Counted from the first letter of the stretch, positions 7,759 to 17,058 are shown. The stretch is 64,000 nt of DNA from Microbacterium sp. BLY (GCF_017939615.1 NZ_JAGKSR010000001.1:2170001-2234000), one strand, 5' to 3'. Numbers and translations: made by a program. The notes: generated by a model not told the origin, from the letters alone.

Positions 7759-9072
7759 GTGGAATTCCTGCTCTATCTGGGCGGCATCGTGTTCATGCTG
7801 ATCGGCCTCGGCCTCTCGATCGGCCTGCACGAGGTCGGTCATCTCGTCCCCGCGAAGCTCTTCGGCGTCCGTGTCGGCCAGTACATGATCGGTTTCGGGC
7901 CGCGTCTGTGGTCGAAGCGGATCGGGGAGACGGAGTACGGCTTCAAGCTCCTGCCCCTCGGCGGGTTCATCTCGATGTCGGGGATGTACCCGTCGTCGAA
8001 GGACAGCGGGCCCGCGTCGGGGGTGTTCCGCACGCTGATCCAGGACGCACGCTCCGCGAACGACGAGACGATCGCGGAGGGCGCGGAGGATCGCGTCTTC
8101 TACCGGCTTCCGGTGTGGAAGCGGGTGATCGTCATGCTCGGCGGCCCGCTCATGAACCTCCTGCTCGCCGTCGTCATCTTCACCGTGCTGGTGAGCGGCA
8201 TCGGTGTGCAGCAGGGCACGACGACGGTGGCGGCGGTGAACGAATGCGTGGTCCCCGCGTCCTCGTCGGCCACCGAGTGCAGCCCCGAGGACCCGGAGTC
8301 CCCGGCGGCCGTCGCCGACGTGCAGGCCGGGGACGTGCTCGTGTCGATCGACGGCACCCCGGTGTCCACCTTCGCGGAGGCGACCGCGATCGTGCAGGCA
8401 TCGCCGGGGAAGGATCTCGCGCTCGTCGTCCGGCGGGACGGTGAGGAGAAGACGCTGACGCTCACACCGATCGCGGCGGAACGCACGATCACGGATGCGA
8501 GCGGGCAGCCGGTGCGGGACGATGACGGCGAGCCCGTGGTGAAGGAGGTCGGCTACGCCGGCATGATCGCCCAGATGGGCTACGTGCAGCAGCCGCTGAC
8601 GGCCGGGCCGCAGATGGCGGCGGACACGGTGGCCCGGGTCGGTTCGCTGATCGTCACGCTGCCGGTCCGGCTGTGGGATGTGGGGGTGTCCCTCGTGACG
8701 GGTGGGGAACGCGACCCGAACGGTCCGCTCAGCGTCGTCGGAGTGGGACGACTGGCCGGCGAGGTGGCCGCGACGGATGCGCCCGTCCTCAATCGCTTCG
8801 CTGTGCTGCTCGGCCTTCTCGGCTCGCTCAACGTGGCGCTCTTCGTGTTCAACCTCATCCCGCTGCTGCCCCTCGACGGCGGTCACATCGTCGTCGCGCT
8901 GTGGGAGGGGATCAAGCGGGCGTGGGCGAAGCTCTTCCGCCGCCCGCCCCCTGCTCCGGTCGACGCCACCAAGCTCGTGCCGCTGACCGTCGTCGTCGCC
9001 ACGCTGCTGATCGCGATGGGCGCACTGCTGCTCGTGGCCGATCTGTTCAACCCGGTGAAGCTCCTGGGCTGA
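7759..9072 (+). CDS. rseP: Site-2 intramembrane metalloprotease, RseP/Rip1 family
   Basis: A 437-residue membrane zinc protease that cleaves membrane-bound substrates (anti-sigma factors in characterised relatives) within the bilayer. The first helix carries HEVGH (residues 24-28), the zinc site. A PDZ domain lies around 165-250 (VQAGDVLVSIDGTPVS), and the third zinc ligand is in NLIPLLPLDGGHI with Asp at about 373. Two further hydrophobic helices close the protein. The GTG start at 7759 begins directly at the first transmembrane helix; a much longer reading frame upstream is not supported. Position between dxr and ispG is typical for actinobacteria. The substrate here is unknown. Confidence 0.93.
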   Translation: MEFLLYLGGIVFMLIGLGLSIGLHEVGHLVPAKLFGVRVGQYMIGFGPRLWSKRIGETEYGFKLLPLGGFISMSGMYPSSKDSGPASGVFRTLIQDARSANDETIAEGAEDRVFYRLPVWKRVIVMLGGPLMNLLLAVVIFTVLVSGIGVQQGTTTVAAVNECVVPASSSATECSPEDPESPAAVADVQAGDVLVSIDGTPVSTFAEATAIVQASPGKDLALVVRRDGEEKTLTLTPIAAERTITDASGQPVRDDDGEPVVKEVGYAGMIAQMGYVQQPLTAGPQMAADTVARVGSLIVTLPVRLWDVGVSLVTGGERDPNGPLSVVGVGRLAGEVAATDAPVLNRFAVLLGLLGSLNVALFVFNLIPLLPLDGGHIVVALWEGIKRAWAKLFRRPPPAPVDATKLVPLTVVVATLLIAMGALLLVADLFNPVKLLG

Positions 9073-9089
9073 ACCGTCGCGGCCGGGAC

Positions 9090-10973
9090 TCAGCCCAGCG
9101 CGTGCCCGACCAGGCGCTCCAGCGTGCGGATGCCGTCGCGGGACAGGATGGACTCGAGGTGGCCCTGCACCGACGCGAAACCGTCCCCGCGGAGCGCGGA
9201 GACGTCGCCGGTGGCCGGGTCCGCGGAGACCTCGGCTGCGCCGACGTTCATCGTCCCCGGGGCCACGCGTGCCGTGAACGTGTTGTAGAACCCGATCGAC
9301 GCGTCCTCCCCGAAGACCGGCACGGTCTTCTGCAGGCCCTGATGCGGCGCGTCCAGAGGCGTGAGGGGGACGCCCAGCCGATCCGCCAGGATCTGGTGGC
9401 TCAAACAGACGGCGAGCAGCGGTGTGCGCGCACGCAGCCGGGCGGCGACGACCTCCCGCATCCGGGCGATGCGCGGGCTCTCGCGGTCGCGCGGGTCGCC
9501 GGGGCCGGGCCCGGCGACGACGAGGTCCGCCGTCTCCACGGCCTCGTCGTCCACCTGGTCCCATGACGCGATGGTCACGTCCAGCCCGAGATGACGCAGC
9601 TGGTGCGCGAGCATCGTGGTGAAGCGGTCCTCCGCGTCGACGACCAGTGCGGAACGGCCGGAGAACGGGCCCGTGAAGTCCTCGCCCTGCGGGTTCAACC
9701 AGAACTCGGCCAGACGGGCGTTGCGCGAGGCGAGCAGCGCGGCGACGTCGGGGTCGTCCGCGAGGCTCCGGGGGGTACCGGGAGCGTCGGCATCGCTGCG
9801 GGCCTCGGCGACGCGGTCCCGGTCGATCGCGCCGATCGCGCCGAGCACGCCCGCAGCCTTGCCGTGCGTCTCCGAGACCTCGCCGTGGGGGTCGGAGTGC
9901 CGCACGAGGGTGGCGCCGACGGGGACGCTGAGCTCCCCGCCCTGCAGGTACACGGTGCGGATGAGGATCGGGGCGTCGAGATCGTGGCCGCCGTCCGCAT
10001 TCGGGGTGAACAGTGCGGCCACCCCGGAGTAGTAGCCCCGCGGTTTGCGCTCGTGCCGCCGGATCACCGCACAGGCGTTCTGCATGGGGGAGCCGGTGAC
10101 GGTGGGGGCGAACATCGTCTCGCGGAGGATGTCGCGCGGGTCGAGACCGCTGCGCCCGCGCAGCATGTACTCCGTGTGGGTCAGGCGGGACATCTCCTTG
10201 AGGTGCGGACCCGTGATGCGTCCGCCGTCCGCGCAGACGGCGCTCATCATCTTGAGCTCCTCGTCGACGACCATGAACAGCTCCTCGGTCTCCTTGGTGG
10301 AGGCGAGGAAGTCGGTCAGCGTCTCCTTCGTCGCTCCTCCCGCCGGATGCCGGAAGGTGCCGGAGATCGGGTTCATCGTCACGATGCCGCCGCGCGCCAC
10401 GACGTGCGCCTCCGGGCTGGCCCCGACGGCGATGTGCCCGGGGGTGAACACGGCGAACGTCCAGTACGCGCCGCGCTCGTGGGCGAGGAGTGCCCGGAAC
10501 CACGTCAGCGCCGCCTGACGCTCGTCGGCGTCGACGGTGGCGGTGAAGTCGCGACGGATGACGAAGTTCGCTCCCTCGCCCCGTCCGATCTCGTCCGCGA
10601 TGACGGTCTCGACGATCGCCGCATACTCTTCGTCGGCGATGTCGAAGCCCTCGTCGCGTAGCGGGACGGGGGCCGCGGGGAGGGCGTCGAGCACGGCCGG
10701 GGTCGGCAGGTGCAGGTGCTCGTCGACGAGGAGGCAGCGCAGCGGCGCGCCGTCGTCCTGTGCCACGAACCCGCGCTCACGCACCTGGCGATAGGGGACG
10801 AGCGCGAAGACCTCGCGGCGGCGCCCGTCGGTCGTCAGCGGGATGTCGGCGAGCAGATCCACGTCCGTCACCTCACCCGTGAGCAGCTCCACGGTGTCCG
10901 CGCCGTCGCGGGCGATCAGTACGAAGGAGGCGTCGGGGTCGGCGCTGAGCTCGTCGAGGCGAGAGAGGGTCAT
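9090..10973 (-). CDS. trpE: Anthranilate synthase, fused TrpE-TrpG
   Basis: A 627-residue fusion of a chorismate-binding TrpE-like domain (about 1-400) and a glutamine amidotransferase class I domain (about 425-627). It converts chorismate and glutamine to anthranilate, the first step of tryptophan synthesis. TrpE-type features include PISGTFRHPAGG, DEELKMMSAVC and RETMFAPTVTGSPM. The amidotransferase triad is visible as Cys523 in LLAVCLSHQ with His605 and Glu607 in QGHLES. The layout is also that of PhzE-like enzymes, but the tryptophan-codon leader peptide and attenuator directly upstream argue for tryptophan biosynthesis. I took the ATG at 10973 because AGGAG lies 7 bases upstream and the attenuator occupies the DNA before it. 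No other trp gene is in the window. Confidence 0.9.
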   Translation of the reverse strand: MTLSRLDELSADPDASFVLIARDGADTVELLTGEVTDVDLLADIPLTTDGRRREVFALVPYRQVRERGFVAQDDGAPLRCLLVDEHLHLPTPAVLDALPAAPVPLRDEGFDIADEEYAAIVETVIADEIGRGEGANFVIRRDFTATVDADERQAALTWFRALLAHERGAYWTFAVFTPGHIAVGASPEAHVVARGGIVTMNPISGTFRHPAGGATKETLTDFLASTKETEELFMVVDEELKMMSAVCADGGRITGPHLKEMSRLTHTEYMLRGRSGLDPRDILRETMFAPTVTGSPMQNACAVIRRHERKPRGYYSGVAALFTPNADGGHDLDAPILIRTVYLQGGELSVPVGATLVRHSDPHGEVSETHGKAAGVLGAIGAIDRDRVAEARSDADAPGTPRSLADDPDVAALLASRNARLAEFWLNPQGEDFTGPFSGRSALVVDAEDRFTTMLAHQLRHLGLDVTIASWDQVDDEAVETADLVVAGPGPGDPRDRESPRIARMREVVAARLRARTPLLAVCLSHQILADRLGVPLTPLDAPHQGLQKTVPVFGEDASIGFYNTFTARVAPGTMNVGAAEVSADPATGDVSALRGDGFASVQGHLESILSRDGIRTLERLVGHALG

Positions 10974-11011
10974 CGATGTCTCCTGTGCGAGGGCTCCGGC
11001 TCGGCGCAACG

Positions 11012-11035
11012 AAAAGACCGCCCCGGAGGCGGTCT
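11012..11035 (-). terminator. trp attenuator terminator hairpin (segments 3 and 4)
   Basis: On the minus strand an 8-bp stem AGACCGCC/GGCGGTCT with a 5-base loop is followed by TTTT. It lies in the leader between the trp leader peptide and the trpE start, where a constitutive terminator would make no sense, so it is read as an attenuator. Segment 3 (11027-11033) can instead pair with segment 2 (11058-11064) over 7 perfect base pairs. Confidence 0.85.
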
Positions 11036-11057
11036 GGATTCGAGGGAACGCGAACAC

Positions 11058-11073
11058 ACCGCCTAGGAGGCGG
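11058..11073 (-). promoter_or_regulatory. trp attenuator segments 1 and 2
   Basis: Segment 1 (CCGCC, 11069-11073) begins at the codon after the second Trp codon of the leader peptide and pairs with GGCGG (11059-11063). The overlapping segment 2, AGGCGGT (11058-11064), is perfectly complementary to ACCGCCT (11027-11033) of the terminator stem. A ribosome stalled on the Trp codons would cover segment 1 and free segment 2 to form the antiterminator. Confidence 0.8.
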
Positions 11074-11098
11074 GCCACCAGGTGATGTGCGCGATCAT
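11063..11098 (-). CDS. trpL: trp operon leader peptide
   Basis: A 12-codon reading frame encoding MIAHITWWPAS followed by TAG. The two adjacent tryptophan codons and the location immediately ahead of a Rho-independent hairpin identify it as a leader peptide that senses charged tRNA-Trp. It has no Shine-Dalgarno. Instead TAGTTT lies exactly 6 bases upstream of the ATG, so the mRNA probably starts at this AUG. The stop codon falls inside the loop between attenuator segments 1 and 2, the expected geometry. Confidence 0.85.
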   Translation of the reverse strand: MIAHITWWPAS

Positions 11099-11104
11099 GG
11101 GGCG

Positions 11105-11110
11105 AAACTA
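11105..11110 (-). promoter_or_regulatory. Probable -10 element (TAGTTT) of the trp leader
   Basis: TAGTTT on the minus strand with 6 bases to the leader-peptide ATG. Nothing resembling a strong -35 element is evident. Confidence 0.6.
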
Positions 11111-11144
11111 CCACACCCGGGTCGGGCGACCGGGCGTCGTGACG

Positions 11145-11771
11145 TCACCAGAGAGAGCCCCCCGGGGCATCGTCGTCATCGTCGAGACAGTGGTCGACGA
11201 CCAGGCGCACGCTCCGCGCGATGTCCTCGTCGTCCAGGAAGAATGCCCCCGCAGGCGCGGTGCTCCGGGACCAGGGCAGATGAACGAAGCCCGCTGGTAC
11301 GCCCCTGGGGACGACGGAGAGCGCCGTGTAGAGCACGTGGTTGCACACATACGACCCGGCGGACAACGAGAGGCGGGCGGGGAGTCCGGCATCGGTGAGC
11401 CGACGCACCAGGCGCTTGGTGGGAAGAGTGGCGAACCGGGCAGCCGGACCGTCGGGGTCACTGGGCTCGTCCACCGGCTGAGCGCCGTCGTTGTCGGGGA
11501 TCCGCGCGTCCATGAGGTTCACCCCCACGCGCTCGACGGTGATGCGGTCGCTGCCGCCCGCCAGACCGGTGCACACGACCGCATCGGGGGAGTGCCGCGC
11601 GATCGTGTCTCGCAGAAGCGCCGCAGCCCGCGCGAACGACACCGGCAGCGTCGCGATGGCCAGATCGTGCGGGCCGTCGTAGCCTGCGGCGACGGTCCGC
11701 ACCGCCTCCATCGAGGGATTGCGGGCGGCGCCGTCGAACGGATCGAAGCCGGTGAGGAGGATGACCGCCAT
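11145..11771 (-). CDS. pcp: Pyroglutamyl-peptidase I
   Basis: A 208-residue cysteine peptidase that removes N-terminal pyroglutamate from peptides. The triad is readable as Glu80 in ITVERVGVNLMDARIPDN, Cys143 in SAGSYVCNHVLY and His164 in GFVHLPW. The N-terminus LLTGFDPFDGAARNPS is the family signature. The ATG at 11771 is preferred over longer readings because the signature begins right after it and TACGCT lies 6 bases upstream. An acidic run DDDDD lies near the end. It is encoded on the same strand as, and ends 35 bp before, the trp promoter region. Confidence 0.95.
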   Translation of the reverse strand: MAVILLTGFDPFDGAARNPSMEAVRTVAAGYDGPHDLAIATLPVSFARAAALLRDTIARHSPDAVVCTGLAGGSDRITVERVGVNLMDARIPDNDGAQPVDEPSDPDGPAARFATLPTKRLVRRLTDAGLPARLSLSAGSYVCNHVLYTALSVVPRGVPAGFVHLPWSRSTAPAGAFFLDDEDIARSVRLVVDHCLDDDDDAPGGSLW

Positions 11772-11777
11772 GCCCTC

Positions 11778-11783
11778 AGCGTA
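11778..11783 (-). promoter_or_regulatory. Probable -10 element (TACGCT), leaderless pcp
   Basis: TACGCT on the minus strand, 6 bases before the pcp ATG. Confidence 0.6.
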
Positions 11784-11819
11784 GGCGCGCGCATCCAGCC
11801 CTTCCGCATCCAGGCGGCG

Positions 11820-11825
11820 TAGGCT
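11820..11825 (+). promoter_or_regulatory. Probable -10 element (TAGGCT), leaderless ispG
   Basis: TAGGCT with 6 bases (GGAGTC) to the ispG GTG start. It is 36 bp from the divergent pcp element. Confidence 0.7.
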
Positions 11826-11831
11826 GGAGTC

Positions 11832-12983
<1,152 letters not shown>

Positions 12984-12988
12984 TCCCC

Positions 12989-13855
12989 ATGACCACTCCC
13001 ACGATCGTCGCCTTCCCGGACGGCAGCCTTCGCGGCGACGCCGTCGTGACCCGCGTGGCGGCCGATGCCGACGGAACCGTGGTCGTCGTCGACGCCACGC
13101 CGTTCCACCCGGTGGACCACACCTGGCCTGACCAGCCCGGCGATGTCGGGGTGCTCTCCGGCGAGGACGGATCCGTCCGCGTGACCGAGGCGCTCATGGC
13201 GGCGGTCTCGGACGACGGCGAGTTCGCGGTGGGCAGCGCCATTCCCGTCAAGCGCGGGACCGAGGGGTGGACCTGGCTGGTGGGCCACCGGCTCGATGGC
13301 GCGGCGCCGGGCTGGCTCGCGGAGGGGGCTCGCGTGTCTCTCGCCGTCGACGAGGCGCACCGTGCCGGCCTCAGCCGCGGTCACACCGCGTGCCACCTCG
13401 CCTCCCTCGCTCTGGATCTCGCGGTCGCCGACCTCTGGCGCAAGGACCCGGGGGAGGATGCGCTGGGAAACCCGGACTTCGAGGGACACGCGAACCAGTC
13501 CAGCCGCATCCACGAGGACGGTGCGGTCGACGAGTACCGCCTGGGCAAGAGCCTGCGCCGCGCGGGCTTCGACACCGAGACGTTCGCGGCCACGCTGGCG
13601 GACCGCGAGCAGCGCATCAACGCGCAGCTCGCCGCCTGGGTCTCTTCCGGGGCCACCAGCCGCATCGCGGTGGAGGGGCCGACGATCGTCGATCGGCGCC
13701 GCTGGCACTGCGAGCTGCCCGACGGCGAAGCCGTCATCCTCTGCGGCGGCACGCACGTCCGATCCCTCGCGGAGTTCGCCGCCATCACGGTGACCCTGGA
13801 TCTGTCCGACCCGCAGCTCCTCGTGATGACGACGAGCGCGACCCCCGCCTCCTGA
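12989..13855 (+). CDS. AlaX-like alanyl-tRNA editing domain protein
   Basis: A 288-residue protein with a free-standing editing domain related to the alanyl/threonyl-tRNA synthetase second additional domain. The zinc-binding pairs are present: HTACH at 132-136 and CGGTH at 252-256. Such proteins hydrolyse mischarged Ser- or Gly-tRNA(Ala). The first 110 residues are a beta-rich segment like the N-terminal part of AlaX-M/L. The ATG at 12989 lies 5 bp after ispG. The exact mischarged substrate cannot be read from sequence. Confidence 0.85.
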   Translation: MTTPTIVAFPDGSLRGDAVVTRVAADADGTVVVVDATPFHPVDHTWPDQPGDVGVLSGEDGSVRVTEALMAAVSDDGEFAVGSAIPVKRGTEGWTWLVGHRLDGAAPGWLAEGARVSLAVDEAHRAGLSRGHTACHLASLALDLAVADLWRKDPGEDALGNPDFEGHANQSSRIHEDGAVDEYRLGKSLRRAGFDTETFAATLADREQRINAQLAAWVSSGATSRIAVEGPTIVDRRRWHCELPDGEAVILCGGTHVRSLAEFAAITVTLDLSDPQLLVMTTSATPAS

Positions 13856-13886
13856 CATCGCGCCGGCATGTCGCGTGCGCGCAGTC

Positions 13887-13956
13887 GGACGCGGGGGAAC
13901 AGGCGCTGGTGGCCGGCGTCGCCTGTTGCGGCGCGACTGCCTGTTTTCGCGATGAG
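13887..13956. repeat. GCCTG 18-bp repeat array A
   Basis: Between the convergent AlaX and nucleotidyltransferase genes. One inverted unit ending in CAGGC (13900-13904), a 16-bp gap, then two direct units starting GCCTG at 13921 and 13939, exactly 18 bp apart. The direct units read GCCTGTTGCGGCGCGACT and GCCTGTTTTCGCGATGAG. Confidence 0.7.
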
Positions 13957-13957
13957 G

Positions 13958-14650
13958 TCAGCGCACCAACCCCGCCTGCACCCGACCACCTGCGAGTTCC
14001 AGTTCCTCGCCGACCCGCGCCGCGAACCCCGGGATGTCTCCGGCGAGCAGCGGAGCGCTGAGCTGCTTCGCGCGCTCGGGACTCCACGCGCGCAAACGTC
14101 GGGGGAGCCACTTCCCCGAGCCGATCCACTGCCCGTCGGTCAGCAGCATCAGCTCGGCGATGCGCTCGAACAACAGGCCGGCCACCACATGCTGTTCGAG
14201 AGGGTCCGCCGCGTCCTGCAGGTCGTCGAGGAGATCGGTGATCACGTACCGCCGGAATCGCGACTCACTCTCTTCCACTGTGGGGCCGGCGGCGAGCACG
14301 GCACCCCACCGCGCGCGCAGGTCGTCAAGCCCGGGCCCGGAGCGCACCGGCACGCCCTCCACGAGCATGTGCACGATGACAGGTCGGTGCTGTGCGACGC
14401 CGCGATTCGCCCATGTCTCGAACCCTGCCGCCGTGTATGCGAACACCTCGAAGGTCTCGCCCTCGAACTCGAACGTGGCGGCCTCGCTCGCCTGGGCGTC
14501 GTCAGCGAACAGGTCGTCGGCGATGAGCAGGAGGTCGATGTCGCTCGTGTGGGTGCGCTCGCCGCGGGCGGTGCTCCCGGCGACGATCGCGATGCGTGCG
14601 CGCGGATACTTCTCCACGAGGAAGCGCTCGACGCGCTCGGCCTGATCCAT
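13958..14650 (-). CDS. Orphan nucleotidyltransferase-domain protein
   Basis: A 230-residue protein with an N-terminal polymerase-beta-type nucleotidyltransferase fold. The GSTARG motif is followed by the metal-binding Asp pair in SDIDLLLI (about residues 25-44), and a third acidic residue lies in FEVFAYT. The C-terminal half is mostly helical (DLLDDLQDAADPLEQHVVAGLLFERIAELMLL) and could recognise the substrate. No antitoxin-like HEPN partner gene is adjacent, so this is not an obvious MNT/HEPN pair. The natural acceptor (tRNA, antibiotic or protein) is unknown. It is bracketed by GCCTG arrays on both sides. TACCCT 6 bases before the ATG suggests a leaderless transcript. Confidence 0.75.
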   Translation of the reverse strand: MDQAERVERFLVEKYPRARIAIVAGSTARGERTHTSDIDLLLIADDLFADDAQASEAATFEFEGETFEVFAYTAAGFETWANRGVAQHRPVIVHMLVEGVPVRSGPGLDDLRARWGAVLAAGPTVEESESRFRRYVITDLLDDLQDAADPLEQHVVAGLLFERIAELMLLTDGQWIGSGKWLPRRLRAWSPERAKQLSAPLLAGDIPGFAARVGEELELAGGRVQAGLVR

Positions 14651-14656
14651 CTCGAC

Positions 14657-14662
14657 AGGGTA
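14657..14662 (-). promoter_or_regulatory. Probable -10 element (TACCCT), leaderless nucleotidyltransferase gene
   Basis: TACCCT on the minus strand with 6 bases to the ATG at 14650. Confidence 0.55.
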
Positions 14663-14680
14663 TCCGGCGGGGACGCAGGT

Positions 14681-14764
14681 GATCGCGGCTGCACAGGCAG
14701 TCGTGCCTGGGGGTGCCTGACTCCGGGCGTCCGCCTGACCCGGCGGTCGCCTGACCCGGCGGAG
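14681..14764. repeat. GCCTG 18-bp repeat array B
   Basis: Between the RNB ribonuclease and nucleotidyltransferase genes, both on the minus strand. One inverted unit (CAGGC at 14694-14698), 16 bp later direct units at 14715, 14733 and 14749 (spacings 18 and 16), and an extra GCCTG at 14705 within the gap. Units read GCCTGACTCCGGGCGTCC and GCCTGACCCGGCGGTC; the last runs into the end of the ribonuclease gene. Confidence 0.7.
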
Positions 14765-16180
14765 TCAGACAGCGAGCTCGATCTCACCCGCGGCGATGTC
14801 CACGCGCAGAACGCGCAGTCGCACCACGTCCCCGGGTTTCGTGTCGGGGGCCACCGGCGCGGTCGTCGTCACCGCGGGCTCGGCGATCTGGACGGCGGCC
14901 CTCTCTCCTCGGAGTTCGATCACGGTCGCCTCGACCGTCTGCCCGACCAGGGGCGTGAGGAGTGCCGCCTCGACGCGGTTCACGGTGTCGGCATCCAACT
15001 GCGACGCCCGTCGCCCGGACTCCTGCATGAGTGCGGGAAGGTCACCGAGCGAGGAGCGCACCCACTCCGGAACCGGCTGCCCGGTCGACACGGCGAGGCA
15101 GATGGTGAGGACCCAGCGGTCGACGAGCCGGCGGAGGGGCGCAGTCGCGTGCGCGTAGGGGGCGCCGATCGCCGCCTGCACGGCGTCATCGGGCGTCTCG
15201 CCGTCGAACACGAGGTACCCCGCGCCGCGGAACAGCGAGGCGGCCGCCTCCAGCACGGGAAGAGTCATCGGGTCCGTGCGGTCCAGGCTGCGCAGGTACT
15301 CACCGTAGGGGCCGTCGGTCCACGGACGCCCCAGCGCCTCCGTCTGGTGACGGAAGGCCGCGAACGCGTCGTCGTCCGGCTCCGGCATCGTCCGGAGGAT
15401 CCCGATACCCGCATCCATCATGAGTGCGGCGGCCGCCATCCCGGTCATGAGGGACAGCTGCGCGTTCCACTCCTCGACGGGGAGGGGACTACGGCGCTCG
15501 ATCGCGTACGCCCCGTCCTCGGTGCGCACCACCTCTTCGTCCGGCAGGTTCAGACTCGCGCCGCCGCGCTGACGCTCCTGGTCCAGGCGGAGCGCGCCGA
15601 TCTCCGGCAGCAGAGCGGCGGGGCCGCCCTCGCCCCGGTCCAGGGCCGCCTGGGTGGCGGCGTAGTCGAGCTGGGCGCGCGACCGGACGAGGGCGCGCTC
15701 CAACCGGAAGTCGGTCACCGTCCCCGTCGCGTCGAGGGTGAACGTCCACACCAGGGCGGGTCGGTCCTCGTCGGGGAGCAGGGACGCGCGGTCCTCGCTG
15801 AGCACCGGCGGATGCAGGGGGATCGTGCCGTCCGCGGCGTACAGGGTCTGTCCGCGCCGGCGCGCCTCCGCATCCACCGCCCCACCCGGAGCGACGAGCC
15901 CGGGCACGTCCGCGATGGCGTAGCGCACACGGTAGCCGTCGCCGTCCCGATCGAGGTGGAAAGCCTGGTCGAGGTCGCGGGCGCCCAGCGGGTCGAGTGT
16001 CACGAACGGGACGTCCGTCAGGTCGAGGTCCGGTGGGGTGGCCGAGGCGGCCTCGGCCTCCGCGAGCGCCTCGGCCGGGAACGCCGTCGGCGTCTCGAGG
16101 GATTCCCGCAGGGCCGAGAGCGCCGCAGCGAGCTCGGTCTGCGCGGCGGACGGGGCGACATGCGAGCGGCGCTGGGGCAT
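14765..16180 (-). CDS. RNB-domain 3'-5' exoribonuclease (RNase II/R family)
   Basis: A 471-residue protein dominated by an RNB catalytic domain. The active-site cluster of acidic residues is in VTLDPLGARDLDQAFHL (about 60-76), followed by RYAIADVPGLV, IPLHPPVLSE and NAQLSLMTGMAAA. It is short because it lacks the N-terminal cold-shock domains of E. coli RNase II and R; the compact form is common in actinobacteria. The C-terminal about 60 residues resemble a small beta domain (PGDVVRLRVLRVDIAAGEIEL). It is expected to degrade RNA processively from the 3' end. The ATG has TAGGCT 6 bases upstream. Confidence 0.9.
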   Translation of the reverse strand: MPQRRSHVAPSAAQTELAAALSALRESLETPTAFPAEALAEAEAASATPPDLDLTDVPFVTLDPLGARDLDQAFHLDRDGDGYRVRYAIADVPGLVAPGGAVDAEARRRGQTLYAADGTIPLHPPVLSEDRASLLPDEDRPALVWTFTLDATGTVTDFRLERALVRSRAQLDYAATQAALDRGEGGPAALLPEIGALRLDQERQRGGASLNLPDEEVVRTEDGAYAIERRSPLPVEEWNAQLSLMTGMAAAALMMDAGIGILRTMPEPDDDAFAAFRHQTEALGRPWTDGPYGEYLRSLDRTDPMTLPVLEAAASLFRGAGYLVFDGETPDDAVQAAIGAPYAHATAPLRRLVDRWVLTICLAVSTGQPVPEWVRSSLGDLPALMQESGRRASQLDADTVNRVEAALLTPLVGQTVEATVIELRGERAAVQIAEPAVTTTAPVAPDTKPGDVVRLRVLRVDIAAGEIELAV

Positions 16181-16186
16181 GCTGCC

Positions 16187-16192
16187 AGCCTA
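16187..16192 (-). promoter_or_regulatory. Probable -10 element (TAGGCT), leaderless RNB gene
   Basis: TAGGCT on the minus strand, 6 bases before the ATG at 16180. Confidence 0.7.
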
Positions 16193-16247
16193 GGTCGACC
16201 ACCCGAGTGATCAGGGAGCATCCGCCCCGCGTGCCCGCATCGGCCGC

Positions 16248-16253
16248 TAGCGT
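16248..16253 (+). promoter_or_regulatory. Probable -10 element (TAGCGT), leaderless PEP mutase-like gene
   Basis: TAGCGT with 7 bases to the ATG at 16261. Confidence 0.6.
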
Positions 16254-16260
16254 GGTTGGC

Positions 16261-17031
16261 ATGACCACTGCTGCAAAGGCCCAGACCCTCGTCGGACTCT
16301 ATGACGCTCCGGAGATCCTCCGCGTGGTGAACGTGTGGGACGTCGTCTCCGCGCGCGCCGTCGCCGCCCTTCCCGAGACGAAGGCGATCGCGACCGCCGG
16401 CCACGGCATCGCGGCGTCGTTCGGTTACGACGATGGCGACACCCCGCGCGACGTGATGATCGACATGGTCGGTCGTATCGCCGCCGCCGTGACGGTGCCC
16501 GTGACCGCCGACCTCGACGACGGATACGGCGACGCGGGGGAGACCACCCGCCTCGCGATCGGCGCCGGCGTGGTCGGCGCGAACGTCGAGGACCGCCTGA
16601 AGCCCCTCGACGAGTCCGTCGCCGTCGTCGAGGCGATCGTCAAGGCCGCCGAGGCCGAAGGCGTGCCTTTCGCCCTGAACGCCCGGACGGACGCCTTCGT
16701 GCGCGCCGGGTCGCGCCCGGTGGAGGAGAGCATCGCGGACGCGATCCAGCGTGGACGCGCGTTCCTCGACGCGGGTGCCACCGCGGTCTTCGTCCCTGGC
16801 ATCCTCGACGCGAACGTCACCCGTCAGCTCGTCGACGGCATCGGTGAGCGCAAGGTCAGCGTGATCGGGATCCCCGGCGCGCTCGCCGCCTCGGAGTACG
16901 AGAAGCTCGGCGTGGCCCGCATCTCGTACGGCCCCCTTCCGCAGCGGGTGGCGCTCACGGCGCTGCAGGAGCTCGCGGAGAGCCTGTACAGCGGCGGGGT
17001 CGTGCCGCACGGACTCCCGGCTCTCAACTGA
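16261..17031 (+). CDS. Isocitrate lyase/PEP mutase superfamily protein
   Basis: A 256-residue TIM-barrel enzyme of the isocitrate lyase/phosphoenolpyruvate mutase superfamily. Visible are the N-terminal VNVWDVVSARAVAAL, the metal-binding ADLDDGYGD (about 84-92) and NVEDRLKP, followed by NARTDAFVR, all family signatures. The catalytic KKCGH-type loop of true isocitrate or methylisocitrate lyases is absent, as usual for the short subgroup whose reactions (C-C or P-C bond chemistry, oxaloacetate hydrolysis) are mostly unassigned. The ATG start fits a leaderless promoter. It precedes proS, which has its own -10 element, so co-transcription is not required. Confidence 0.85.
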   Translation: MTTAAKAQTLVGLYDAPEILRVVNVWDVVSARAVAALPETKAIATAGHGIAASFGYDDGDTPRDVMIDMVGRIAAAVTVPVTADLDDGYGDAGETTRLAIGAGVVGANVEDRLKPLDESVAVVEAIVKAAEAEGVPFALNARTDAFVRAGSRPVEESIADAIQRGRAFLDAGATAVFVPGILDANVTRQLVDGIGERKVSVIGIPGALAASEYEKLGVARISYGPLPQRVALTALQELAESLYSGGVVPHGLPALN

Positions 17032-17058
17032 CCGACGAGGCGGGTGGCCGCGGCTCAC

